From Angelakisella sp. (lineage in GTDB: Bacteria; Bacillota; Clostridia; Oscillospirales; Ruminococcaceae), in assembly GCA_020024515.1 (NCBI GenBank), contig JAHHTR010000001.1, positions 9,526-73,525 of the forward strand: a stretch of DNA of 64,000 bases, read 5' to 3'. Under the pieces are notes generated by a model. It made no database searches. It saw nothing but the letters and a program-made list of their open reading frames with translations, and had not been told where the DNA came from. Below are positions 1-7,424 of this stretch, in pieces (position 1 is the stretch's first letter; every line of letters starts with the position of its first letter). A program made the translations under genes and the position numbers.

Positions 1-140
1 TTCCTGACAAGCATTTCCGCTGGGTCGGTTCCCGTGAAAAGCTGTAGGCTGAAACTTAATGTGACAACACTCAAAATGACAAGGATGAAATTGATGCTAC
101 GTATAGCAATTTTTTTTGTGGTTTCTCCAGCAATTCGCAT
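1..140 (-). CDS. ABC transporter permease, nickel/peptide (NikB/DppB) type, 5' end only
   Basis: Only the first 46 codons are in the window; the gene runs off the left edge. The start ATG is at 140-138, seven bases after a GGAGGG Shine-Dalgarno (148-153). The peptide has a basic N-terminus, one hydrophobic segment (about residues 17-36) and then GTDPAEMLVR, which resembles the 'GDPAE' sequence following the first membrane helix in NikB/DppB/OppB permeases. This family imports nickel chelates or peptides together with a second permease, one or two ATPases and a binding protein. It lies downstream of the AraC-type regulator, and both are on the minus strand. The family call is inferred from a short segment; another ABC permease is possible. 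Confidence 0.55.
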   Translation of the reverse strand, partial: MRIAGETTKKIAIRSINFILVILSVVTLSFSLQLFTGTDPAEMLVR

Positions 141-185
141 GAAACATCCCTCCAAAGTTAGTTAGGTTAGGCTAACTATTGATTT

Positions 186-217
186 AAAAAAAGCAGCCGC
201 TTTTCAACGACTGCTCT
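186..217 (-). terminator. Rho-independent terminator or attenuator between araC-type gene and permease
   Basis: On the minus strand AGCAGTCG pairs with CGGCTGCT (one G-U) around an eight-base loop and is followed by seven T residues. It could end the AraC-type gene. It also lies between the candidate activated promoter (247-252) and the permease start, so it could act as an attenuator in the permease leader. Confidence 0.6.
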
Positions 218-246
218 ACAGCATACTCATCATTAGCATCTTAATT

Positions 247-310
247 ATTATAGCATACTAAAGTGGTGCATTCTATGACCGAACGGGTCGGTTTTTGCTC
301 CGATCGGGTC
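247..310 (-). promoter_or_regulatory. Activator-type promoter with two 11-bp direct repeats
   Basis: Two near-identical 11-mers, CCGAACGGGTC (279-289) and CCGATCGGGTC (300-310), are exactly 21 bp apart, two helical turns. They lie just upstream of a minus-strand -10 hexamer TATAAT (247-252) whose -35 region is poor. This is the usual arrangement for an AraC-family activator site next to a weak promoter. The regulator is most likely the gene at 309-1280, whose stop codon overlaps the distal repeat. Binding is inferred. Confidence 0.6.
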
Positions 311-1280
311 AGCGATACTTGTGACGGTACACCTGTGGCGTTACGCCTATAACAGATTTGAAAGCGGCGGAAAACTTACTTTGGTTTTCGTATCCTGCCG
401 TGTTCCCAATCTCTCCGATACTCAAAGTCGGTTCATAAATCAACATTTCAGCAGCGGCCTCCATACGCTTTTCCTTAATAAATGTGCCAATAGGCGCTCC
501 TGAAATAGACTTAAAACACCGTTTTAAGCTGGATTCTGACAGTCCAAACATGTAGGACAGATCCTGAATTGTATCTCTGCAAAAAGGATTTTCAATGATG
601 TATTGGTAAACTTTCTGTGTTTGTTTGGATATATCCACAGAAAACTGCTGTGGTCGGCAAACAGCACTACCATCCAAAAGACTTAAAAACAGCAGTAGTT
701 CGATGCTCTTAATCCAAAAATATGGACCTTGGATACGCTCATCTACTGAGTATAACTCACTAAAGATATGGTCAATTTCATGTTTGGACCTGATGATAAG
801 GGAACGACCATCCGTACACAGACGATCCCTTATTTGTTCCAAACAGATGTGTGCTTGTTGAAAGCCTTGATCTAAAGTTTGCTGTGCCGTTTCCATTTCT
901 AACAACACAGTGACACCTCGATATTTTTTCAACGGAATATGAGAACCGAGAAATATCTGTTTATCTTTGGAGAGATAATCAACACAGAGGTCACCTTCGC
1001 CCAAAAAGCTGACTGATCCACCTTCCAGTTCACACTCATAGCATCCTTCCAAACAATGATTAATCTGCAAAAAATTTTTTTCAAATCGGATAGGACGGAA
1101 ACAGGAGTCCATTTTTAAGTCATTATAGGTAATTTGAATACCAGGTGCAACCTCAAAACGCCGCATGGTTCCTTCGCCTGATTCATTTCCTTCGTGCAAC
1201 ACTCCTACTGCTGTTTCTGTCTCTATTCCAGTTTTATAAATATTATGAAATGTACCTGCTCCTCTAGTTACATCAAACAT
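309..1280 (-). CDS. AraC-family transcriptional regulator
   Basis: A 323-residue regulator with a C-terminal AraC/XylS DNA-binding domain of about 100 residues. It shows two helix-turn-helix units, around DLSYMFGLSESSLKRCF and IGEIGNTAGYENQSKFSAAF, and ends with the typical VTPQVYR. The N-terminal 220 residues have no family motif that I recognise but match the length of the effector domain in PchR/YbtA-like regulators of metal-chelate uptake. The start is backed by GGAGG six bases upstream. The gene has its own good promoter (1327-1355). Its neighbour is an ABC permease with paired direct repeats in its promoter, so it probably activates that transporter in response to a metal chelate or peptide. 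The ligand is unknown. Confidence 0.85.
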   Translation of the reverse strand: MFDVTRGAGTFHNIYKTGIETETAVGVLHEGNESGEGTMRRFEVAPGIQITYNDLKMDSCFRPIRFEKNFLQINHCLEGCYECELEGGSVSFLGEGDLCVDYLSKDKQIFLGSHIPLKKYRGVTVLLEMETAQQTLDQGFQQAHICLEQIRDRLCTDGRSLIIRSKHEIDHIFSELYSVDERIQGPYFWIKSIELLLFLSLLDGSAVCRPQQFSVDISKQTQKVYQYIIENPFCRDTIQDLSYMFGLSESSLKRCFKSISGAPIGTFIKEKRMEAAAEMLIYEPTLSIGEIGNTAGYENQSKFSAAFKSVIGVTPQVYRHKYR

Positions 1281-1326
1281 TGTGATCCTCCTAATTCAAC
1301 CGTTTTTTTCTGATTTATAACATTAA

Positions 1327-1355
1327 ATTATATCTTTTTTTGTGATAGAATTCAA
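1327..1355 (-). promoter_or_regulatory. Sigma-70-type promoter of the AraC-type gene
   Basis: On the minus strand TTGAAT (1350-1355) and TATAAT (1327-1332) are separated by exactly 17 bp, about 50 bp upstream of the start codon of the AraC-type regulator. Confidence 0.6.
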
Positions 1356-1398
1356 GTCAGTTTCTTTGCCACTTTCGATAATGTGTAAGATTACAATA

Positions 1399-1941
1399 GA
1401 TGTGTTATAGTATTGCAAAAAAAGTGACGAAATGAAAAATCTATGTTACAGTAAGTTTGCGACAACTAAACTGAAAGTGAGGAAAATCCATCTCGTCATG
1501 AAAAGTGTAACACAAACCTGTAAATATCGTCAAGCCTTAATTTTGTATTCCAAAAAATACGGAGTAACCAAAGCCACTGTAAGATACAGAACAAACCGTC
1601 AATATATCTATCGTTGGTTAAAACGGTATGATGGTACATTGCAGTCTTTATCTGACAAATCTCACCGTCCACATCATCACCCAAACGAACATACAACATA
1701 AATTAATCCGTCCATTTACACTCCGACATAACGGTAAAGCAGAACGTAGTCACCGTAAAGATAACGAATATTTTTATGCAACACATAAATTTTATTCGTT
1801 TGATGACTTTAAAAAGCAACTTGCTCTACATAACAGAAAGTACAATAATTTTCCTATGCGTCCTCTAAATTGGCCTTCTCCTGCTGATTACATCAACTCT
1901 TTTTTAACAACAGAAGAAGTTTTCTGATTTTGTAACACATC
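1399..1941. mobile_element. IS481-type insertion sequence remnant with internal deletion
   Basis: The ends carry the inverted sequence GATGTGTTA (1399-1407) and TAACACATC (1933-1941), so the element begins with TGTG and ends with CACA, as in the IS481 group. The interior is only about 540 bp, against roughly 1 kb for a complete member. It holds the N-terminal and C-terminal ends of an integrase-core transposase with the centre missing. No clear target-site duplication is visible. Confidence 0.65.
1432..1927 (+). pseudogene. IS481-type transposase, internally deleted
   Basis: The first part (1432-1701) encodes a helix-turn-helix start (KKYGVTKATVRYRTNRQYIY) followed by the linker SLSDKSHRPHHHPNEHT. 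The second part, in another frame and ending at 1927, encodes the end of a DDE/rve integrase core (FTLRHNGKAERSHRKDNEYF), which carries the catalytic Glu region. Roughly 150 to 200 residues between them, with both catalytic Asp residues, are lost. The join is near 1695-1705. It cannot make an active transposase. Confidence 0.75.
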
Positions 1942-2081
1942 ATTAACAAACCTACATTATCATTAAAATATTTCATCATATGAAATACATGTTTTGAATT
2001 CAAAATAAGGATAGAATTAACCTGTAAACATATAAATTATAATTTAACTTAAAATAATTCCAATTATCATAATATTTTATA

Positions 2082-2133
2082 TTGACATATTAAATATTAT
2101 TGTTATAATAGTATTAAATAGAACAAATGTTCT
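2082..2133 (+). promoter_or_regulatory. Sigma-70 promoter with LexA (SOS)-type box
   Basis: TTGACA (2082-2087) and TATAAT (2104-2109) are 16 bp apart, a near-consensus promoter. Eleven bases after the -10 lies GAACAAATGTTC (2121-2132), which fits the Gram-positive LexA/DinR core GAAC-N4-GTTC with AT-rich flanks. A repressor bound here would cover the transcription start. The promoter reads into a broken gene at 2203. LexA binding is inferred from the motif. Confidence 0.55.
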
Positions 2134-2158
2134 AAAATGCTACTATAAAACATTTGTT
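2122..2158. repeat. 10-bp perfect inverted repeat overlapping the SOS-type box
   Basis: AACAAATGTT (2122-2131) is repeated in inverted orientation as AACATTTGTT (2149-2158) with a 17-bp spacer. The left arm is part of the LexA-like box. In RNA it would form a leader hairpin; in DNA it could be a second half-operator. Confidence 0.6.
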
Positions 2159-2202
2159 TTGAAAAATTAATTTTAGTATAGTTTTAATAGGAGGAATAAT
2201 AT

Positions 2203-2767
2203 ATGAAAAAAGATAGTAAACGAATCAGTAATATTAAATGTATATACTCAGATAAAGAAATGGATTATAAAAAAAATATACTATAAGACAAAATTACTTT
2301 TATCTATATATAGAAATATTGTATGGCAATCTTTAAATGCAAATGACAATATATATGATGATATAATTGCTATAAATGCAGATTTTTACAGTAATGAGTT
2401 AAATACTGCTCTTACATATCTGACAGATTTTGCTCCGACTGAGGAAAGAACAATTTTTGAAAATCGTATAAATTCTTTATTTAAAACTAAATAGATAATA
2501 GAACTTATTGATAAAGCTATGTATAAAGTGTATTTATATTATGATAATGGTGAAATATATCATCAACTTTTAACAATGAAATATCTTTCATCTTATAAAT
2601 ATACTGAAAATAAAATATTAGATATTCTTCATATGGAACGCAGTACATATTACAGAAAGAAAAAAGAAGCCATAATGCTTTTAGGAATATCACTTTTGGG
2701 ATACTCAATTCCCGAAATGAAAAAGTCTTTAAACAATGTAGCAAATTTAAAAATTAATTGTAATTAG
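2203..2767 (+). pseudogene. Decayed regulator-like gene behind the SOS-type promoter
   Basis: A GGAGG site precedes an ATG at 2203. The frame breaks after about 25 codons at an eight-A run (2269-2276), where one extra base leads to TAA at 2284. The next frame reads on smoothly, stops at an in-frame TAG (2492-2494), then continues without a shift to TAG at 2765-2767. Repaired, it would encode about 187 residues. The last third (KILDILHMERSTYYRKKKEA) looks like a sigma-region-4/ArpU/RinA-type helix-turn-helix. I do not recognise the exact family. One frameshift plus one nonsense mutation indicate a dead gene from a mobile element. Confidence 0.55.
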
Positions 2768-2769
2768 GA

Positions 2770-3583
2770 CCTGTTAACACTAATTGACAAAAAAATTTTT
2801 ATGTTGTAGAATAAAAATATGGAAATAACAAAAGAACAATACGAGCAGATAGAGAAATATTTACCTCGGCAACGTGGTAACGTAAGCATGAGCAACCTCC
2901 AACTGATCAATGCGCTGCTGTATATCACCGAAAACGGCTGCAAATGGAGAGCATTGCCGGAAAAATACGGGAATTGGCATACAATTTATGTACGTTGAAC
3001 AGATGGAGCAAAAATGGTGTATTGCAACGTTTATTTGAGGCACTGCAATCAGAGGGTATCATCAAAATCAAAGTAAATACCATTTGCCTTGACAGCACTA
3101 CGGTAAAAGTTCACCCGAATGGAACAGGAGCGTTAAAAAAAGAGGAAAACAGTCTGTAGGATGTTCACAGGGTGGACTGACCACAAAAATTCATATGATT
3201 ACCGCATCTGACAGAGCAGTTGTTGAATTCTCGTTATCCGGAGGGGAAACGCATGACTCACCGGAAGGAATAGCTTTACTTAAACGTATGAAATGGCAGA
3301 ACAGGCAGACATATATTTTAATGGATCGTGCATATGAAGGGGATAAAATGCGTTTAACAGCAGTAGAAAGAGGTTTTATTCCTGTTGTTCCTCCAAAAAG
3401 TAACCGTAAAGAGCCGTGGGAATATGATAAAGAACGTTATAAGCAACGCAATGAAATTGAACGCTGTTTTCTTAGGTTAAAACGCTTTCGTAAGATTTTT
3501 ACCCGCTATGATAAGCTTGATGTGATGTTTTCCGGTTTTATTTTCTTAGCTATTGTTTTTGATACAATTTTAGGGTGAACACA
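2770..3583. mobile_element. IS5-family insertion sequence
   Basis: A DDE transposase gene fills the element. Imperfect terminal inverted repeats are visible: TGTTAACACTAA (2772-2783) on the left and TTAGGGTGAACA (3570-3581) on the right, matching at 10 of 12 positions. The transposase stop codon lies inside the right repeat. The exact outer ends and a target duplication could not be fixed. It inserted directly after the decayed SOS-linked gene. Confidence 0.75.
2819..3578 (+). pseudogene. IS5-family transposase with two frame changes
   Basis: Reading starts at ATG 2819 and shows the IS5 N-terminal domain (GCKWRALPEKYGNWHTIYVR). A single-base deletion near 2996 creates a TGA; the next frame continues NRWSKNGVLQRLFEAL and the first catalytic Asp (CLDSTTVKVHPNG). 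A second -1 shift falls on a seven-A run near 3136, a place where related IS5 elements use programmed -1 frameshifting. The last frame carries the second Asp (ILMDRAYEGDKMR) and the Glu helix (RNEIERCFLRLKRFRKI). The first shift probably kills the gene; the second may be the normal expression mechanism. Confidence 0.75.
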
Positions 3584-3628
3584 CTCTAATTACCTTCTTA
3601 AAAATATTTATTTTCGAAGTATAACAAA

Positions 3629-3669
3629 AAAGCCTGTAAACTGCTACTATAAGCTAGTTTACAAGCTTT
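3629..3669. terminator. Bidirectional hairpin terminator
   Basis: TGTAAACT (3635-3642) pairs with AGTTTACA (3656-3663), extended by AAAGC and GCTTT after a one-base bulge on each side. An A-run lies on its left. It separates the IS5-family element from the tRNA gene. Confidence 0.5.
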
Positions 3670-3767
3670 ATATCTTTCATTAGTGTATAAAAAAGTTATC
3701 ATTTAAAATTTAGCTAAGCTTTCAAAAAATAGTTAGTATTATATTATACTCTTTATAACGTGAGAAC

Positions 3768-3802
3768 AAAAAAATAGACGTGAACAATACTTTGCTCACG
3801 TC
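3768..3802 (-). terminator. Rho-independent terminator of tRNA-Pro
   Basis: On the minus strand GACGTGA and TCACGTC (3777-3802) form a stem followed by TATTTTTTT. A smaller perfect 7-bp hairpin (3808-3824) sits between it and the tRNA 3' end and may guide 3' processing. Confidence 0.8.
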
Positions 3803-3823
3803 CCACAAACGGCGGTTCGCCGT

Positions 3824-3899
3824 TGGTCTGAGTGACCTGATTTGAACAGGCGACCTCTACCACCCCAAGGTAGCGCGCTACCATCTGCGCCACACCCAG
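3824..3899 (-). tRNA. tRNA-Pro (anticodon GGG)
   Basis: A 76-nt cloverleaf on the minus strand. The acceptor stem is CTGGGTG/CACTCAG with one G-U pair; the anticodon stem CTACC/GGTAG encloses loop TTGGGGT, giving anticodon GGG, which reads CCC and CCU. The T arm carries TTCAAAT. The discriminator A and the CCA end are encoded in the DNA. It is a stand-alone gene with its own promoter and terminator. Its 3' end faces the mobile-element debris at 1.4-3.6 kb. Confidence 0.93.
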
Positions 3900-3915
3900 A
3901 TAAAATTACCAAACT

Positions 3916-3944
3916 ATTATACTATAAAAAATCAATCAAGTCAA
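3916..3944 (-). promoter_or_regulatory. Promoter of tRNA-Pro
   Basis: Minus-strand TTGACT (3939-3944) and TATAAT (3916-3921) are exactly 17 bp apart, ending 16 bp before the tRNA. Confidence 0.75.
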
Positions 3945-4233
3945 GATAAAAATCTATTCTATACCCCCACTGTTTAAAAATATTTCTTATTTTTTTGCTT
4001 TTGATTTTAACTTAACAATAAAAAATATATAGTAACCACATTATTCAGTTAAATCATTAAAGTGTCACTAACTATATAATATATTTATTAATCACTTTAT
4101 AAAACAAATTACATATATACTGTAAGCTATTAATTATTTGAGTAAATCTATCTAATAAAACTAATATTTTTTAAAGTTTTTTAGTCATTTTTAGCTAAAA
4201 TAAAGAAACAGCTAAAAAGTTTTAAAAAAAAGC
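3945..4233. other. AT-rich intergenic stretch between tRNA-Pro and flagellin
   Basis: About 290 bp of very AT-rich DNA with no coding signal on either strand and no clear hairpin terminator. It separates the divergently oriented tRNA and flagellin promoters. Confidence 0.6.
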
Positions 4234-4260
4234 TAAAGTTTTGATTTTTAGTGTCGAATT
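4234..4260 (+). promoter_or_regulatory. Sigma-28 (SigD)-type flagellin promoter
   Basis: TAAA (4234-4237), a 15-bp spacer, then GTCGAATT (4253-4260) agree with the sigma-28 consensus TAAA-N15-GCCGATAA at the key G and CGA bases. It lies 120 bp before the flagellin start, which leaves a long 5' leader. Confidence 0.65.
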
Positions 4261-4271
4261 ATATTGTTGTA

Positions 4272-4319
4272 GGGGAAACAAAAAAGATTTTGTGTGCATA
4301 CGAAATACTTTGTTTTCCC
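4272..4319 (+). promoter_or_regulatory. 5'-leader hairpin of flagellin mRNA
   Basis: GGGGAAACAAA (4272-4282) pairs with TTTGTTTTCCC (4309-4319), 11 bp with one G-U pair, around a 26-nt loop. It would begin close to the transcript's 5' end, where such stems often protect abundant mRNAs. GGGGA at its base could also bind CsrA, the known translational repressor of hag in Bacillus; this is speculative. Confidence 0.5.
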
Positions 4320-4380
4320 GACAAAAATAGTAAAAGCTATATGGATATAGCAAAATAAAAATTTAAGGAGATAAAAAATT

Positions 4381-5244
4381 ATGGTTATTCAACACAATAC
4401 TATGGCTATGAACGCTCACCGTTCACTAATAGGTAACAACAGCATGGTTCAAAAGAACCTAGAAAAACTATCAAGCGGTTACCGTATCAACCGCGCAGGC
4501 GATGACGCCGCAGGTCTTGCTATTTCAGAAAAAATGAGAGCACAAATCAAAAACTTGGAGCAATCACAAAGAAACGCGCAAGACGGTGTTTCTCTTATTC
4601 AAACAGCCGAGGGTGCGCTAACAGAGGTGCACTCAATGCTAAACCGAATGGTTGAACTAGTTACCCAAGCTTCTAACGGTACATACACCGCCGAAGACCT
4701 TAACTCTATAAAGTCTGAGACCGACTCGTTGGTAAATGAGATTGACCGTATCGTTGGCGACACGAATTTCAACGGCAAAAAGGTTCTAGACCTTACTACC
4801 GTGAAAGACCTCAAAATCCAAGTGGGAGACGGAACTAACGCGGTAATTCAGCTATCCGACCTCTCAAAAGTTTACGTAGGGGCCGACTCCTACTCAGCGG
4901 TGGACTGCTCAACCCTCAAACTGACCGGAAGTGCAATCTTCTCAGGATCAAACTCATCGACAACGCTAAATTCAAGCGCCCTGGGAACCGTCCAAAATGC
5001 GATTAAGGCAATTTCAGACCTACGCTCAAAATTTGGTGCTTACCAAAATCGTTTGGAACATACGATAAATAACTTAGGGACAACGACGGAAAACTTGACA
5101 GCTTCTGAGAGCCGTATCCGTGACTCCGATATGGCTAAAGAGATGATGGCATTCACAAAGAACAACGTCCTATCCCAGGCGGCTCAGAGTATGCTAGCTC
5201 AGTCCAACCAGCAACCTCAACAGATCCTCCAGCTTCTAAGATAA
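4381..5244 (+). CDS. fliC: Flagellin
   Basis: A 287-residue flagellin, the filament subunit exported by the flagellar type III apparatus. The conserved N-terminal D0/D1 half is complete (QKNLEKLSSGYRINRAGDDA near residues 22-41), as is the C-terminal half (ASESRIRDSDMAKEMM and the final QILQLLR). The central D2/D3 region is short, about residues 145-205, and rich in Ser and Thr, which are possible modification sites. AAGGAGA precedes the ATG. Codon use is richer in GC than in the genes around it, as expected for a very highly expressed gene. It is followed by a strong terminator and three genes that probably modify it. Confidence 0.97.
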   Translation: MVIQHNTMAMNAHRSLIGNNSMVQKNLEKLSSGYRINRAGDDAAGLAISEKMRAQIKNLEQSQRNAQDGVSLIQTAEGALTEVHSMLNRMVELVTQASNGTYTAEDLNSIKSETDSLVNEIDRIVGDTNFNGKKVLDLTTVKDLKIQVGDGTNAVIQLSDLSKVYVGADSYSAVDCSTLKLTGSAIFSGSNSSTTLNSSALGTVQNAIKAISDLRSKFGAYQNRLEHTINNLGTTTENLTASESRIRDSDMAKEMMAFTKNNVLSQAAQSMLAQSNQQPQQILQLLR

Positions 5245-5289
5245 TTTTTTAACCGCTGGAGTTTAACTGCATATTATAAAATGATAAGG

Positions 5290-5320
5290 CCACAGGCAAT
5301 GCACTGCCTGTGGTTCTTTT
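5290..5320 (+). terminator. Rho-independent terminator of flagellin
   Basis: CCACAGGC (5290-5297) pairs with GCCTGTGG (5306-5313), then TTCTTTT. It isolates the abundant flagellin transcript from the downstream cassette. Confidence 0.85.
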
Positions 5321-5372
5321 AAGTTTAAAATATATAACCATGTTAAATATTTTATAAAAGGAGTTGTAAATA

Positions 5373-7412
5373 TTGACTAAACTTGAACTTGCGCGTAAAT
5401 GCGCAGAAATCGGTGATTTTGAAAATTCAGTAAATGCCTATACACTTGCGCTCAAAGAAAACGAACATAAAGATACCCTTGTTGACTTTGAATGTGCGAT
5501 GTATATATTGCAGTTTGGTGAGGACTACAAGTTGTCTTATGATACATTTATATATCTTTACAATAATGGTCTGTATCAAAAAGAAATATTTGATGTGATG
5601 GTAACATCATTCTATGCGCCGAATATGTCGCAACTGACAGAACAATTTGATGCCAATATAAAAAATCTAAATAAATATAAGTTCATATTCAATAAAAGTT
5701 TTATAGATTTCGATGATTTAAAGATTAAATTCTTTCCTTATGACGACAATCACTTTATTCCGTTTTATACAGAAAAAAACCAATTTGGTGAAAAAATCAA
5801 TTTTAATTACGAAGAAATTACGCATAACTTCTTCTCTGATTTAGAAAATCCTATTCTTGCCAAAGATATTTATTCGCAATATGAGCTTGAATATCTAAAT
5901 GATAATGTTCGTAAAAGCGAATGGGTAGGCAGAGAAAATCATATATATTTACACTATACCGATTTTGCCGAATTTTGCTCATATTTACAGGTAATCAATT
6001 TCACCGATATGCTGAAAGAGAAAAAACTTGTCTTTTTGTTTGATGAAGAAATTGAGATGTATCCGATTGACTTTAAAGAAATGTTCGATATTGATTATTC
6101 CAAATATCCGTTAAAACCGCTAAGTGTCAAAGAAGTTAATAAACTTATTTGGGCTGTTCAACTTTCTTCATCGAATGGTGGTGACTTTTTTAACGAAGTA
6201 CTGGACTCCCACCCCAATATTTTACTGATACATTCATTAATGCATTACAATTTGGAAAAAATAATAAATGCAAAAAATCGATACATATCGCAAGATACAT
6301 CTTTAAATATATCTGAAGGATTAAATGATACTAGTTTCAATTTTAATATAAGCAAATACCTAAAAAAATACAGAGACAGTCTAACAGAAAAAGATGTTCT
6401 TGTTGCCTATGCGCTTGGGCAAAATAAGTTTCACGACAGAGCGTCACGCATTGTTCCCGCTGTATATTTTCAACCTCACTTTCATAATCTTGAAACAGAT
6501 TTAATTGAGTATGATGAAAAAGGAATAATATCTATTACAGAAGGAATTGAAAACACAGTACTTAACTATCCTTTTATAAAGCAATTCAAATATATAAAAA
6601 CATTTACACCTTTGAGAAGAATGACAACATCCTATTCTTCTACTATGAGATTTATAGCACAACAATTTGAAGACCTTTCTAAAAATTTATCAATTTTCAA
6701 TCTCTCCATAAGATGTATGATAAGAACATATATGATAAGCAAAAGTGAACGAGTATACAGAGACTCTAGGGTGGTACGTTACGAAGACGGCAAGCTGAAT
6801 CCGGAGGCTACGTTTACAGCCTTGGCTCAATTTTTGGATATTCCGTATACGGATACTATGAAATATTGCTCGCGATACGGAAAAGTTGATGCCGAATCTG
6901 ACCCTACAAGTCTTGTAGGCTTTGATACCCGATCGGTTTTCAGAAAATACGAGGAATTTGTTGATCCAGAAGAACAGTATATGCTGGAATATATGCAACA
7001 AAACGCATATAAAGAATATAAATATGACTTTCAATATTATGACGGCAAAGAAATTACAGAACAGAAAGCCGAACAATTAATCGAAGGGTGTCATAAACAA
7101 CAGTCCATGGTTTGTGACAGAATGAAAGAATTTTTAAAGCAACGAGACGATAAATATAAATTATTTGATATATTAATAAACGGAAGAATATTATTTGCTC
7201 CTTCCATAACATACGAAAACGAAGATGAACGTTTGGAAGATATTGACAAATTAGCTAAAAAATATTATAAATTTCACACTGACAAACTAAAAGAAATATT
7301 GATGACAATTGACCCAAATGCAAGGGTAATTGATGAGAACGGTGACGATAAGGTGTTTATGAAACTTCTTGAACCTATTGAAGAACTAATGGTTGAGCCA
7401 CTGTATCACTAA
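5373..7412 (+). CDS. TPR-like plus sulfotransferase-like protein, putative flagellin modification
   Basis: A 679-residue protein starting at TTG behind AAAAGGAG. The N-terminus (about 1-85) is a run of short amphipathic helices like TPR units. The middle and C-terminal parts resemble PAPS-dependent sulfotransferases: SSSNGGDFFNEVLDSHPN at about residues 264-281 fits the 5'-phosphosulfate loop (family form RSGTT...LDSHP), and DSRVVRYEDGKLNPEATFTA near 463-482 fits the conserved VRYEDL...P segment with FLDIPY after it. The usual catalytic His/Lys could not be assigned. It is the first gene after flagellin and is followed within 12 bp by an APS-kinase-like gene, which suggests transfer of a sulfo or related phospho group to flagellin or its glycan. 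It may instead be a large flagellin glycan transferase of unknown chemistry. Confidence 0.6.
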   Translation: MTKLELARKCAEIGDFENSVNAYTLALKENEHKDTLVDFECAMYILQFGEDYKLSYDTFIYLYNNGLYQKEIFDVMVTSFYAPNMSQLTEQFDANIKNLNKYKFIFNKSFIDFDDLKIKFFPYDDNHFIPFYTEKNQFGEKINFNYEEITHNFFSDLENPILAKDIYSQYELEYLNDNVRKSEWVGRENHIYLHYTDFAEFCSYLQVINFTDMLKEKKLVFLFDEEIEMYPIDFKEMFDIDYSKYPLKPLSVKEVNKLIWAVQLSSSNGGDFFNEVLDSHPNILLIHSLMHYNLEKIINAKNRYISQDTSLNISEGLNDTSFNFNISKYLKKYRDSLTEKDVLVAYALGQNKFHDRASRIVPAVYFQPHFHNLETDLIEYDEKGIISITEGIENTVLNYPFIKQFKYIKTFTPLRRMTTSYSSTMRFIAQQFEDLSKNLSIFNLSIRCMIRTYMISKSERVYRDSRVVRYEDGKLNPEATFTALAQFLDIPYTDTMKYCSRYGKVDAESDPTSLVGFDTRSVFRKYEEFVDPEEQYMLEYMQQNAYKEYKYDFQYYDGKEITEQKAEQLIEGCHKQQSMVCDRMKEFLKQRDDKYKLFDILINGRILFAPSITYENEDERLEDIDKLAKKYYKFHTDKLKEILMTIDPNARVIDENGDDKVFMKLLEPIEELMVEPLYH

Positions 7413-7424
7413 GGAGAAAAAACT

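Noticed and set aside
309..503. Plus-strand 60-codon ORF at the left end
   Set aside because: Antisense to the C-terminal DNA-binding domain of the AraC-type regulator.
1970..1988. Palindrome TATTTCAT/ATGAAATA downstream of the IS481 remnant
   Set aside because: AT-rich and short, not at a promoter; no function can be supported.
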